In this document: positions 31,643 to 41,677 of the stretch, piece after piece | How positions within the stretch are numbered: the stretch's first letter is position 1 | How the letters are laid out: each line of letters starts with the position of its first letter | Origin: Macrobrachium rosenbergii | Lineage: Eukaryota > Arthropoda > Malacostraca > Decapoda > Palaemonidae | Length of the DNA: 64,000 nt | NCBI RefSeq assembly: GCF_040412425.1 | Contig: NC_089749.1 | Span: 37,148,070-37,212,069, forward strand | Direction of reading: 5' to 3' | The notes under the pieces: generated by a model | The model's database searches: none | What the model saw: the letters and a program-made list of their open reading frames with translations, nothing else | What the model was told of the DNA's origin: nothing | Position numbers and translations under genes: made by a program

Positions 31643-32254
31643 ACTGGTGAACCCCCGGAGTGACCCGAAAGACCCGGCCGACCCAAGATGACGACCCATG
31701 CACCGACAGACCCTTCGCCGCCTCACTGCTTCCCGCCGTTCCTGAGTTCTCAGTAGAAGTCCGACCCTCCGAGATGACCCACCCCACCACCAGAGCCCTG
31801 GATGCCTCCTCCAGGAAACCTGAAGCCGCCCCTGCACTCGTACTGGACAAGCTGACCAACGAAGGACCAGCCAACGTCATCCTTCAGCCTGCTGCCGCCC
31901 CTCTCGAGCTGGAAACCAAGTATCAGCCGCCGTCATCCTTCAGCCCTCGAGCTGGCCACCGAAGGATCATCCGACGTCACCCTTCAACCGGTTCCTGTCC
32001 TCCTCGAGCTCCTGCCAGCCGGCGCTGCCCTTCAGCCTCCTACCCACCCCTAGCCCAAGCCCTTCGAGCCAACTACAATTGTCGGCAAGACAATTTCCGT
32101 ATCGATACCTCGCCTGGGTGGGGAATATTGTAAGAACCCATCGCCCCGACGCCGTCTCTCCCAAACACAACCACACCGCACCCTCCGCCTGAGCAGTTGT
32201 CTCCGCAGCCGGGCCGATTAATCAGACGTTACCCATGTCTTGGGGGAGAGTATT
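31643..32254 (+). other. TRIM-F internal region with PBS and PPT
   Basis: TGGTGAACCCCCGGAGTGA at 31645 is a primer-site candidate, similar to TGGTGACCCCCGGAG in GypC. An open frame at 31660-32133 (157 codons, Pro/Ala/Ser-rich) shows no known domain. At 32129 a copy of the LTR head (TGTAAGAACC...GACGCCGTCTCTCCCAAACAC) appears, preceded by its own purine stretch GGGTGGGGAATAT. The true PPT TTGGGGGAGAGTATT is at 32240-32254. Confidence 0.7.
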
Positions 32255-32884
32255 TGTAAGAGCCTGACGCCGTCTCTTCCAAACACGCGTGTGTGCATGT
32301 GTTCGTCATCTATCGGAGTGGACAAGACAACAAGAGCATCTCGTTTTCTTTCTCTAAAGGAATGCGATTTCAACCATACAATATTTCCGTCTGTTTCTCC
32401 CTAACCATTGTTGTTTTGATGTATGTACAATCACCACTACTTGGATTGCCAAGCAAGCATTCTGATCATGTACTCATAATGTTCCAACAAATCTTCTGTA
32501 ACAAACTGTGTGTATGTTTCTGTCTGTGAAGATGCCAAACATCTCGCCATTTCACATATATTATGCTACTGCATTGTATTCATTAATCTGTCTTGAATAA
32601 TCTCATGCAATTGGCCATATGTAGAGTTTCCTGGCCTTTCCATTGATATATGTTTCATCACTGTATGTTAATCATGTCTCTCAATATCGCCATCTGTTTG
32701 TCTGCCGACAAACACAGATGCCTGAGCCTGTACCTCTGTTTTTACCTGTCTGTGTGTAGACGCTACTTTATCGCTCGCACGCGTCAATAACATCTTCAAA
32801 GATTCTGTACATTTATCTCAGTAAGGAACTACCAATAAACCAGTAAACACCCAGCCAGTGTGTCACTTGATTCCCAGTCCTTAC
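32255..32884 (+). repeat. TRIM-F right LTR
   Basis: 630 bp, TGTAAGAGCC...AGTCCTTAC, with AATAAA-type signals near the end (ACCAATAAACCAG). Followed by target duplication GAACG. Confidence 0.9.
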
Positions 32885-32889
32885 GAACG

Positions 32890-33047
32890 AGACCGGTTTT
32901 TCCCGCCGGAGGGAAGGTTGGCTTCTCCCTTCAACCAAGTCAGTACTCAGTATGCAACTGGCGCTCTTGTAGCAAGCATTACTCTACAATACACGCATCA
33001 CTGGGCACCGGGGTTTCATTACAGTCCTAAGCATCTAACATCCTACA
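32890..33047 (+). repeat. GypA 5' LTR, right part
   Basis: AGACCGGTTTTTCCCGCCGG through CATCCTACA matches 37691-37849. TGGCGCAGTGAGTTACC follows at once (33048) and is the likely primer-binding site. Confidence 0.9.
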
Positions 33048-33087
33048 TGGCGCAGTGAGTTACCTATGCTCACACATGTGAAGCAGA

Positions 33088-34419
33088 ATGCCCACCCCAA
33101 GAAGACCTACAGTAGCTGCCCGAAGGCCTACTGGCCTTAGAGGCTCCTATTCGCCGGCTCCTCATAATGCTGCATGTACGCTACTATGGCTGGTGCAACA
33201 GCAACATACTCTCGAGGCCCTCCAAACCGGTATTGCCAACGCTGCCCTATCTGGAACATGTGGATCCCTGTCTAGGGTGCCACCATCTGCAGCCCCCAAG
33301 AAATGTGAAATGGAGATGTCGACGGCCGCGTTTCGATCGCGGCGAAGGTCAGTGGAGTGTTGGCTTCGACTTTGCAAGGTGCCGGCCGACGAGATGGTCC
33401 ATCACGTGAAACTGTATTGCACACCGACGCTGCAGCGTGCCCTCGATGCCAGGTGCAGCACAACAAACTGGAGCACCCTTTCGACTGAGGAGGCACTGGA
33501 TGCTGTCTCCAAACTCATACCTCGTGCATCAAACCAAGCAGTTCAGTGGTCAGAGTTTTTCAGCATGATGCTGACGCAAGGCCATAACGAAAGTGTCAGT
33601 GACTTTTTCTTGCGTAGCTCTCAAAAAGCCACAGACTGTGAGTTTCAGTGCCCCAATTGTAATTTTAATCTTTCAGAGTATATGTTGTTAAAGAAACTTA
33701 TAGTGGGATTAGGGGATCAAGTGTTAAAAAGACAATTATTTCAATCATACGAGTCATTTGCGAGTGTCGATGCCCTACGGGCAATGTGTTGCGCATTTGA
33801 GGCTGCCAAGCAAGATGCCAGCGGTAGGCAGCAAGGTACGGAAATCGCACCAGTAGAGTTTGAAAGTAGTGCACCTGCCATCCCCGAGACAGCTGCTATA
33901 CATGGCAGGAGGAGCGAGCCACTGTCGGACCCCATCACCATTAGGCGCATGTGCAGGAACTGCGGGGCTAGTCACACCCCTGAAAGAAACGCATGCCCGG
34001 CAAGGTCGCTTATTTACCATAACTGCCAGAAGACCGGGCACGTCAAGAAATGCTGCAGAAGCAAGAAGGCACCGTCAAACCCCACCACCGCCATGGTGGT
34101 GACAGGGGCAATCATCGCTGCAACACATCACCCCTCCCAACCAACTGTCCTGGTCAGGGTGGCGGAGAGAGAGGGGCCCAGGTTCATGAACGTGAGCGCC
34201 GTCACTGATACAGGGGCTCAAGTATGTGTTGCAGGCGTTTTTCAATGTAAGGCCTGTGCTGCTGCAGCGTCATGCTGGCTTAAGAGATGTCGCCAACTTA
34301 CAGCTGGAGTGACTGGGAATAGCAGTCTTTCTGATCTCCTTCAGGAATCGCACAAGTGTACAAGAGGTTTATTTCGTCAAATCGGCCAAGTTGCTTTACC
34401 TCTCTCTTTCTGTACGTAA
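33088..34419 (+). CDS. GypA gag-protease ORF (443 aa)
   Basis: Residues ~70-245 resemble a Gypsy gag capsid region (WLRLCKVPADEMVHHVKLY, WSEFFSMMLTQGHNESVSDF). Two zinc-knuckle-like boxes follow: C289-x2-C292 ... C303 and C313-x-K-T-G-H ... C322. A protease start is then seen, with DTGA at 374-377 (SAVTDTGAQVCVAG). The last ~60 residues are off-frame relative to RT, so protease flap and end are lost to a frameshift near 34240-34400. Gag packages element RNA and the protease cuts the polyprotein. The first Met at 33088 lies 40 bp after the LTR and is plausible. Confidence 0.8.
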   Translation: MPTPRRPTVAARRPTGLRGSYSPAPHNAACTLLWLVQQQHTLEALQTGIANAALSGTCGSLSRVPPSAAPKKCEMEMSTAAFRSRRRSVECWLRLCKVPADEMVHHVKLYCTPTLQRALDARCSTTNWSTLSTEEALDAVSKLIPRASNQAVQWSEFFSMMLTQGHNESVSDFFLRSSQKATDCEFQCPNCNFNLSEYMLLKKLIVGLGDQVLKRQLFQSYESFASVDALRAMCCAFEAAKQDASGRQQGTEIAPVEFESSAPAIPETAAIHGRRSEPLSDPITIRRMCRNCGASHTPERNACPARSLIYHNCQKTGHVKKCCRSKKAPSNPTTAMVVTGAIIAATHHPSQPTVLVRVAEREGPRFMNVSAVTDTGAQVCVAGVFQCKACAAAASCWLKRCRQLTAGVTGNSSLSDLLQESHKCTRGLFRQIGQVALPLSFCT

Positions 34420-35130
34420 AGACCTCGGACTTGTCCCAAATGACTTTCCACACCATCTTCCAAGTGAAATATCGGCGAGTGCGTCTACCGACACAACCCC
34501 ACCACCCAGACCATCGTCAGTTCCGTTACCACCCATCGAAGAGAACGTCCTATGCTTGGAGCAATGGTTACTCCAATACTTCTCGTCGACGACTTTCAAT
34601 ACGACCAGGGAACCATTACCAGTGATGGTGGGGGAGCCCCACCACATCCATCTGATGCCGAACACCGTGCCATACTCATGCCATACTCCCGCAACAGTTC
34701 CCAAGCACTGGGAAGCCGAGGTGAAGGCCCAGCTTGAAGAAGACATGCGGAAGGGCGTCATCCAAGAAGTCTCCCCAGGAGAAGCGACGGAGTGGTGCGC
34801 ACGAATGGTCGTGGTGGCAAAGAAGTCAGGTCACCCACGACACACAGTGGACTACCAACGCTTGAATGCCTCTTGCAGAGGGGAGACACATCACACTCCA
34901 GCGCCCTTCGACATGGTATCCGGCATCCCCAACACTCCTACAAGACAACAGCTGACACTTGCTGGGGATTCCACCAGGTAGAACTCAACGAGGAGAGCCG
35001 CCGACTGACAACGTTCATCACACCCTGGGGCAGCTTCCAGTATCACAGGACCCCCACGGGCCATTGCTCTACATCGGATGCCTATACAAGGCGATTCGAC
35101 AATGCCATCAAGGACATACCCCGGAAGTAA
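34391..35130 (+). pseudogene. GypA reverse transcriptase, first part
   Basis: Frame 34391-34981 has PKHWEAEVKAQLEEDMRKGV and IQEVSPGEATEWCARMVVV (fingers) and HTVDYQRLNASC. Frame 34792-35130 then gives CWGFHQVELNEESRRLTTFI and TPWGSFQYHRTPTG (palm). The frame changes within the palm. These are standard Gypsy RT blocks. Confidence 0.8.
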
Positions 35131-36100
35131 GTGCATAGATGACACACTTCTTCATGACAGTGGGGTTGAAGAAGCCTTCTGGCACACTTACGACTTCTTG
35201 GCAACATGTGCAGCAAAGGGCATTACACTTAAGCCCAAAAAATTCAACTTCTGCAGGAGAGAGGTAGAATTCATTAGGTTCTATTTGGGTTGGGAGAGCT
35301 ATAAATCGACCGACGACAGCCTCGCAGCCATTCAGAAGTTCCCTATGCCACCCAAACCCACAATTACCGACATCAGGTCATGGTTCGGCTTTATTAATCA
35401 GCTGGCGCCGTTCCTTGCGACTGCCCCCATCATGGAACCATTCAGGGACCTCTTGAAGAAGAAGCAGGCAGGCAAACACGTCTTCTGGGACAAGTGTCTG
35501 CAGGAGAAATTCAGGAGTGCTCAGGACACCATCTGCAAGCTGGTCACAGACAGCCTGGCATACTACGATAAGTCCTGCCCCACGGCTGCCCTTATGGACT
35601 GGAGCAGGGAAGGCATAAGATTTGTCATCCTCCAGCAGTATTGCAGCTGTACAGCCGCTGATATGCCATTCTGCTGTAGAGATGGGTGGAGAATCGCCCT
35701 CTGCGGAAGTAGACACCTGTCCCCAGCAGAGGCCGACACCTGTCCCTCCCCCGCAGAGGCCTTGTATGCTGCAGTAGAGCGGGAGGCCCTGGCTGTGGTG
35801 TGGTGCCTAAGGAAGGCTAGGCTGCTTCTGCTGGGATGCCCCAACCTCAACCTCCTAGTCAAGCTCCTGGGGGACAGAGCCCTGGCAGACATTGGCAACC
35901 CCAGGTTGTTCAGGCTAAAAGAGAAGACCCTTCAATACAGATTCACCATCAAATATCTACCAGGAAAGAAGAATTGTGCGGCTGACTTCTTGTCTCGCTT
36001 CCCTTCCCTGCGTGCTGCCCCTGATGACTGTGACGTTGAGCTAGAGGACGATATGGCAGCTGCCGTCACTTTGGCAACGACCGAGACTCTACTTAGATAG
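35078..36100 (+). CDS. GypA RT palm/thumb and RNase H (340 aa)
   Basis: Begins just before KCIDDTLLHDSG, where the usual tyrosine of YxDD is replaced by Cys. Then come CAAKGITLKPKKFNFCRREV and the thumb (RSWFGFINQLAPFLATAPIM). RNase H follows with LMDWSREGIRFVILQ, EREALAVVWCLRKAR and GDRALADIGN in place of the usual Asp-His motif, ending YLPGKKNCAADFLSRFP. Acidic RNase H residues look partly replaced (ALMDWS kept, TDH-type motif changed to GDRA). It ends at a stop 9 bases before the integrase frame. Confidence 0.8.
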   Translation: MPIQGDSTMPSRTYPGSKCIDDTLLHDSGVEEAFWHTYDFLATCAAKGITLKPKKFNFCRREVEFIRFYLGWESYKSTDDSLAAIQKFPMPPKPTITDIRSWFGFINQLAPFLATAPIMEPFRDLLKKKQAGKHVFWDKCLQEKFRSAQDTICKLVTDSLAYYDKSCPTAALMDWSREGIRFVILQQYCSCTAADMPFCCRDGWRIALCGSRHLSPAEADTCPSPAEALYAAVEREALAVVWCLRKARLLLLGCPNLNLLVKLLGDRALADIGNPRLFRLKEKTLQYRFTIKYLPGKKNCAADFLSRFPSLRAAPDDCDVELEDDMAAAVTLATTETLLR

Positions 36101-36109
36101 GGGCTCACG

Positions 36110-37163
36110 ATGGATGAGAAGACCGTCAGTGCAGCGGCGGCCAAAGATCCAGTATATCAGTTGCTGATGGCACGGGTGTCTGCAGGTGACTGGCCGCCGC
36201 AGAAGACGCAGGAGGTGGCCTGTCTTAAGCCATTCTACGGTGTGAGAGATCGCCTCTCAACACTGGAAAATCTAGTGCTCTACACATACGAAGATGGGTG
36301 CGTACGGCTGGTGATTCCAGATGAACTTCGTCAGCAGGTGTCAGCAAGTCTACATGCAGGTCATCAAGGGCTCGACTCCATGCTCAGGAGAGCCAGACAA
36401 TCTGTTTATTGGCCTGGCATGGAGGGAGACCTTCAGCACCACAGGAACAAGTGTGTTATTTGTGACACGCACACTCCATCCCTACCTGAGGGAATGATGG
36501 TCATCACACTGCCCCCAGAATACCCCTTCCAGTGTACAGTTGTGGATATGTTTCAGCTGGAGGGGCGCATGTACATGGCGTACGCTGATGGACTCACGGG
36601 ATGGCTGGAAATAGCCCATTTCCCAATGGCGCTACTTCACAGAGTAATGTCAGTGCTAAGAGGCTACTTCACGAGATGGGGGGCCCCAGAGGAAGTGTCC
36701 ACGGATGGAGGCACCAACTTGGTAAGCGAAGAAATGTCCGCCTTCTTCAGGAGATGGGCGGGTCAAGGTGCGCCTCTCATCAGCACATTTCCCGCAATCA
36801 AATGGTAGGGCAGAAGCAGCTATGAAAACCGCGAAAAGGATCATCAGGGCAAACACAGGGGATGGTGGTAGCCTGGACTGCAACAAGGCCTCCCTCGCAA
36901 TGTTGCAATACCTGAACATGCCCATTCGCAACATCAACAAGTCCCCTGCACAGTTGGCGACTGGGAGGCAGTTACGAGATGGCGTTCCTACGGCAAAGCA
37001 ACATTACCTGGTTGACAGGCACTGGCAAGAGGTATTGCATAGGCGTGAACTCCAAATGGCCACCGATAAAGAGAAAATCAGTGCCAATCATGCCACCAGA
37101 ACACTCAAACCCTTTGAGGTAGGGGCCCGTGTAAGAATGCAAAATCAAGCAACAATGGAATAG
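36110..37163 (+). CDS. GypA integrase, two overlapping frames
   Basis: Frame 36110-36808 has the zinc domain (H82, H85, C115, C118 in HAGHQGLDSM and KCVICDTH) and two catalytic acids (VVDMFQL D146; STDGGTNL D199). A frameshift near 36790 moves to 36768-37163, which has the third acid in HFPQSNGRAEAAMK and the C-terminal region to ATRTLKPFEVGARVRM. This is a DDE integrase of K02A2.6-like Gypsy type. It would insert the DNA copy. One frameshift breaks it. Confidence 0.85.
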
Positions 37164-37672
37164 GATCGTACAGGGTTGGTGGTGGATTCCTTCCCCCACT
37201 GGCAGTACAGAATCAAATTGTATGGCAGTGGATGGCTGTCACTAAGAAATAGGAGACACATCGCACCCACCAACAGCACCGACGTACTAAAAAATAGTAC
37301 CTCTGGCTGAGTTGATTCGCCTGCACCTTCAGCAATCGAATCAACAAAGCCAGAGGCACCGGTACGCCCCAAGAGGCAAACTATGCACCCAAAATGGCTA
37401 TCCGATTATGTCATAAACTGTGTGAACGAGTAAAAGTTATGCTCTACGCAGTTAATTCAGGTGCTTCCATTACAGAATGAACATATAACTGGCAGTATGT
37501 TGATTATTCATTTATTTTATCATTTATCACAAAAGTTCTTTGTCCTGTGTTTTTTTTTTAGATATGCATTGTGCATACATGTAATTCTTGTAATATCAAA
37601 TTTTCATTCAATTATTGTAGCCATTTCATAGCATCTCTTGCTTATAATTAAATAAAAATTTTGGAAGGGAGA

Positions 37673-37849
37673 TGTAAGATTGTAGAAGAGGAGACCGGTT
37701 TTTCCCGCCGGAGGGAAGGTTGGCTTCCCCCTCCAACCGAGTCAGTACTCAGTATGCAACTGGCGCTCTTGTAGTAAGCATTACTCTACAATACACGCAT
37801 CACTGGACACCCAGGTTTCATTACAGTCCTAAGCATCTAACATCCTATA
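37673..37849 (+). repeat. GypA 3' LTR
   Basis: 177 bp, TGTAAGATTGTAG...CATCCTATA, preceded by purine tract TTTTGGAAGGGAGA (37659-37672). Confidence 0.9.
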
Positions 37850-38291
37850 CTGTTCTCCTTAATTTCTATGATCCAAGGTGTTTTTGCTTTTGCTTTCATA
37901 CCTGTCCGAAGTTATTCTTATTGCTGTTGAGTGTAGACAAGCGAGTTTTTTCTTATATCTTGAGTTGGTAGATGGGGCCACTGTCTTATATCTTAGGCTA
38001 GGGCACAGTATACTGCATACCTTGATGCTTTTAACGTTGTTCTGTATACTGTTATATTTCTTTTTGCAACTAATTCTTTTCTTGTTTGTTTAGCTTCGTT
38101 ATTTCTATTGCATCCACAAATACTGGCAACGGTAACGCTTCCTAGCACATTATTATTATTAAAATAGTTTAAATAGACCACTGAGCTGATTATCAGCTCT
38201 CATAGGACTGGCCAGGGGGATTTGAATGGCACCGAATATTAGCACAGGGACTAATGTAGTCATTCAGTGCTTTGATGAATGAAAATGAAAA

Positions 38292-38294
<3 letters not shown>
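37850..38294. other. Spacer; short decapod-like repeat near 38165-38215
   Basis: No coding block seen. AGACCACTGAGCTGATTATC with CAGCTCTCATAGGACTGGCC resembles a dispersed repeat I associate with decapod genomes, from memory only. Confidence 0.35.

Positions 38295-38375
<81 letters not shown>
38295..38375. repeat. (AT)n microsatellite
   Basis: About 40 AT units without interruption. Confidence 0.98.
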
Positions 38376-38379
<4 letters not shown>

Positions 38380-38396
38380 TATTATTTGGTTCTTTA

Positions 38397-38464
38397 TTCC
38401 GACACAATGTACAAACCATCGGTCCCTTACATTAGGAATTACTTACGGCGAAGCTGGACACGGC
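38397..38464. mobile_element. Family-B DIRS terminal fragment B4
   Basis: TTCCGACACAATGTACAAACC and TTACATTAGGAATTACTTACG match the B5 start at 54543. It is cut at ACACGGC by the GypE LTR. Confidence 0.7.
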
Positions 38465-38652
38465 TGTAAGAGGTGCAAAATAATGAGCAGGTGGACAAGT
38501 ACTGCTGGTTTATTGGGAAAGCAGGTCGCCTTATAAAGCGGCTTGCAGACGTCATACAATAGGATACAGGTGACCCGAGGTCAATTGTTCTCGATGTGAC
38601 ACAGGACAGGTAAATACAAATGACATGAAAAGTAAAATTACAAGAATTGACA

Positions 38653-39546
38653 CTAATGTTCTGACACATGTACCTGAAAATAAGACTTGAGCAAATCCAT
38701 TTCTGTAAATACTTTGGCCCCGTGTGAGGCGCCTGTTAGGTCCTGCATGTTCTGCAAGGGATAGTGGTCCGGTGTCGTTATTAAGTTCAGTTGACGATAG
38801 TCCCCACAGGGCCTCCAGGAGCCATCTGGTTTCCTTACCATGTGGAGGGGGGATGCCCACGGACTCGATACCTTCCTGCAGATTTCCATCCATTCCATCT
38901 CGGCAAAAGTTAGTTTAGCGTCTTGGAGTCTTTTGGGTGGCAAGCGGTGGAATTTGGTGTGTGTTGGTGGGCCTGTCTTGGTGATATGGTGATGGATGCC
39001 ATGCTTGGCCTGGGCCCCCAGCAACTGACGTAGCTCTGGGTTGAAGACATCTGGGAACTTGTGGAGGGAGGAGCTGTATCTGTTCGAAGAGATGGAGCAG
39101 ACGTCGGGCATCCCTTGCCCGGTGGAGAGCGGTCGGGAGCAGCAGGTTCCAGTATCCAGGAGGAGTTTTCTGCCGACGTCTACCAGAAGTCCGTGGTGTG
39201 CGAGAATATCGGTGCCTAGGAGAGGAAACTTGACATCCGCGATGACGAAGGGCCAATCACACTTACGACTCAGGATGGATATTCTGCAGGTCAAACTTCC
39301 ATAGCAGCAGATGGGGCTTCCATTTGTGGCCACCAGTGCGGTTGCGGTGCTGGATGTGCGGTCGCTGTCCTCCCTTGACAGCGAAAACACAGATTGCATA
39401 GCCCCTGTGTCTACCAGCATCCATCGTTTTGATATGGCATTGTGGGTGAAGAATCCAACTGGCTGGGGCTCCTTAAGGTTTGCAGCCACTGCTGTTATTT
39501 GTGGCCGCCTTTTTCGTTTTTTGTGAAAGAACAGGGGGCTCTGCAT
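38653..39546 (-). CDS. GypE protease and RT N-terminal half (297 aa)
   Basis: The frame has the protease Asp in WMLVDTGAMQSVFS and the second protease motif FPLLGTDILAHHGLLVD. It continues into [46 protein letters not shown] and [15 protein letters not shown], where it ends. The palm YxDD is absent. Protease and RT are in one clean frame, so this part is younger or better kept than other elements here. It would have been part of a pol polyprotein. Confidence 0.85.
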   Translation of the reverse strand: MQSPLFFHKKRKRRPQITAVAANLKEPQPVGFFTHNAISKRWMLVDTGAMQSVFSLSREDSDRTSSTATALVATNGSPICCYGSLTCRISILSRKCDWPFVIADVKFPLLGTDILAHHGLLVDVGRKLLLDTGTCCSRPLSTGQGMPDVCSISSNRYSSSLHKFPDVFNPELRQLLGAQAKHGIHHHITKTGPPTHTKFHRLPPKRLQDAKLTFAEMEWMEICRKVSSPWASPLHMVRKPDGSWRPCGDYRQLNLITTPDHYPLQNMQDLTGASHGAKVFTEMDLLKSYFQVHVSEH

Positions 39547-40314
39547 TTCTGGCAGCGCTTCTGAACCTCCGATGGAAGTAAAACCAGGCTGGGTTTGTCC
39601 TCATCCTCTGCTGCTGCAGCAGCGTCTTCTTCCTGTACACCATGTTCGTGTCCTCTGCCTCAGCTTCTGTTCTGCGGGTGTTGTGGTGTGTTTGGAGGCC
39701 TTGGTGGCCTTGTGGAGTTTGTGTGTGAAGTTCACCAATACGTCCATTGAAAGGGCGTTCACATCCGTGATTTGCCCCCTCACCCCCTGCGGAAGGCGCC
39801 ACAGGAATATTTCTTGCAACAAGCTGATCTCCTTCCTCTGACCGTCCGGTCGACACCCAGCAGCATCTGGAGACCTCGTAGTTCATCCCAGGCATCCCTG
39901 GGTGATGCGTCCCTCAGGGGCTGGGTCATCAGGTCCAGGGTGAGTTGGGCTCTCTCTGGGACGGGCATGGAGTATGTGTCGATGAGCTTTTCTCGCAGGT
40001 CTCTGTACTTGACTTTGCCCAGCTGCGAGTCCAACCATGGGGTGATTTTGTTGAAGGCCTCCTCCAGTAACATTGTTATGGTTACGTCCGCCTCGGTCTC
40101 CTCATCTGTAATTTTCGCCGCTTGGAAATGGACATCTGCCCGCAGAAACCAGGATGTGGTGTTTTGTCACAAGAACGGAGGGAGTTTTATTATCTGGCTT
40201 ATTGCTGCCTTTGAAGGCAAGAGGGGGGATGCACAGGATCTGTGCAACCTCGGAATGACTTGCTACCTCAGTGTCTGACATTTTCTTTTTCTTCCTCACA
40301 CCAAAACGCGACAT
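39473..40314 (-). pseudogene. GypE gag, frameshifted
   Basis: Frames 40314-40102, 40073-39780 and 39895-39473 together give a gag: LLEEAFNKITPWLDSQLGKV, YRDLREKLIDTYSMPVPERA and LLQEIFLWRLPQGVRGQITD, like the GypC gag. At least two frame changes are present. No intact zinc knuckle was seen. Confidence 0.65.
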
Positions 40315-40610
40315 ACGCGTTGTATTTAGCCCGTTAACGGTGTTTGGGGCTCGTCAGAAGTCAAAACTATATGCCCTGTGGTTCCGTTAATGACTTCTGA
40401 GTACGGTCGGCGTGAATCATAAATGGCGGGGCCAAACCGGTCAAGCACGCCAGAACATACCTGGAGGGGTACGCCGTAATTAGTCCGTTAGTGGCGTGGG
40501 TGTTCTCCGAGGAAGGAGCTTTCAGAGGCCTAGACTTCAGTCACTGTGTGGTTCTGTAGGCTCTCTGAAGGTAAAGCGGCCATAGTGAGTCCATTAATGG
40601 CAAAGCCAAA

Positions 40611-41004
40611 ACTGCTGTGTTTGCAGTTGTAATATTTGTTTTGTTTAATTATAGTGTTGTTATTACTACTAGTGGCTTGATATGTCAATTGTCCTCGCTT
40701 ACATTCGGAGGCTACCATTCATTTTAGGACAATTAACTCAGACTAGCCTATACATAATAACTCAGTCCTGGGCATAGGCTAAAACAAGTGTGATACACCG
40801 GTCTAGGTTAATAAACCCCGGATTACTCTTAGCTTGAACTGGTACTTGACGTCGTAGATGGACGAATCTTCTTTTTGTAGTTAGGGAAACGCTGATTCCT
40901 GTGGGTTGTTTAATGCTTCTTAGTAGGTTACATGGTGTAAACAACTTATTCCTGTTCCTTCCATAACTGTTAGAACTGGTTCTTAAATAGGTACTTATAC
41001 TGGT
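40611..41004. other. Spacer, nothing recognised
   Basis: AT-rich; no repeat end, exon or RNA gene seen by eye. Confidence 0.4.
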
Positions 41005-41627
41005 TCTTGTACAGGTGCCCTATACTGGTTCCACAGGTGCCCTATACTGGTTCCACAGGTGCCCTATACTGGTTCTGTAAAGTCACCACATCGGCGCCAG
41101 GATAGTGTTTCTGCGGCGCCATTAATTAAGTCTCCGCTGAGCTTGTTTTCTTTGGTGACTTCCCATTTTCTTCAAGCTCAATTAGTCACGCCTAAAACGT
41201 GCCAGGTCACTGCGGCGCCATTAATTAAGTCTCCGCTGAGCTTGTTTTCTTTGGTGACTTCCCATTTTCTTCAAGCTCAATTAGTCACGCCTAAAACGTG
41301 CCAGGTCACGCATTTTAATCATTTTTACTTTATGGTATTTATCACGAATGTCACACATTGTGTATCACATGTTTCTTCATTCACAGGCATCAAGACTGTA
41401 TCCATATTGTAGCTCTGTATGTTTTGTATTGTAATTTGTACTCGTTCACTGCATATTATTGTTTATTGTTTCGACCTCAGGTCACAGTCAATTCCATTGT
41501 CTCTCGCGGCCCGGCGTCAGTCGGCTGCCGCAATATAAACTGCCTGGATCTGTAATAAAGTAGCAGTAACTTTTACCTGCTCGTTTCTTTGACACCTTAC
41601 AGTTCCACAGGTGCCCTATACTGGTTC
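41005..41627. repeat. 22-bp minisatellite split by a solo LTR
   Basis: TACTGGTTCCACAGGTGCCC-type units occur about four times at 41005-41075 and continue at 41602-41627. The LTR at 41076-41601 lies between. Confidence 0.8.
41076..41601 (+). mobile_element. Solo LTR of the GypC family with internal duplication
   Basis: TGTAAAGTCACC...GACACCTTACA is the inverse of the GypC LTRs. GTTC flanks both sides (41072-41075 and 41602-41605). A ~97-bp block starting TGCGGCGCCATTAATTAAGT is present twice in tandem (41113-41211 and 41212-41309), which makes it longer than the 421-bp GypC LTRs. It was presumably left by LTR-LTR recombination. Confidence 0.85.
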
Positions 41628-41677
41628 CCAAAGGCCACGAAAAGTTCATTTAGGACAGCCATCTTGTGCCAAACAGT

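Larger units (their letters stand above)
30496..32884 (+). mobile_element. Short coding-poor LTR element TRIM-F
   Basis: LTRs of about 630 bp (30496-31642, containing a LINE piece, and 32255-32884) flank only 612 bp of internal DNA. A PBS follows the left LTR and a purine tract precedes the right one. GAACG lies on both sides (30491-30495 and 32885-32889), a perfect 5-bp duplication in the GypA LTR. There is no gag or pol, so it must have moved in trans. Confidence 0.85.
30474..37849 (+). mobile_element. Gypsy LTR retrotransposon GypA
   Basis: The LTRs are 30474-30495 plus 32890-33047 (5', split) and 37673-37849 (3'). Flanks are CTGTA (30469-30473) and CTGTT (37850-37854), one mismatch. Internal order is PBS, gag-protease, RT-RNase H, integrase and PPT, the Gypsy (Metaviridae) order. 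The 5' LTR is split by TRIM-F. Frameshifts separate protease, RT and integrase, so the copy is inactive. Confidence 0.9.
38465..40610 (-). mobile_element. Truncated Gypsy element GypE
   Basis: Minus strand: leader (about 40610-40315), gag (40314-39473) and protease-RT (39546-38653), then directly an LTR-like piece (38465-38655; TGTAAGAGGTGCAAAATAATG with GAGCAGGTGG, like the GypC LTR). RNase H and integrase are missing, deleted between RT motif FQVHVSEH and the LTR. The right LTR was not found. Proteins are close to GypC. Confidence 0.75.

Noticed and set aside
31660..32133. 157-codon Pro/Ala-rich frame as a host gene
   Set aside because: It lies wholly between the PBS and PPT of TRIM-F and has no known domain; kept only as internal sequence.
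38279..38536. 85-codon frame of alternating Ile-Tyr
   Set aside because: Translation of the (AT)n microsatellite.
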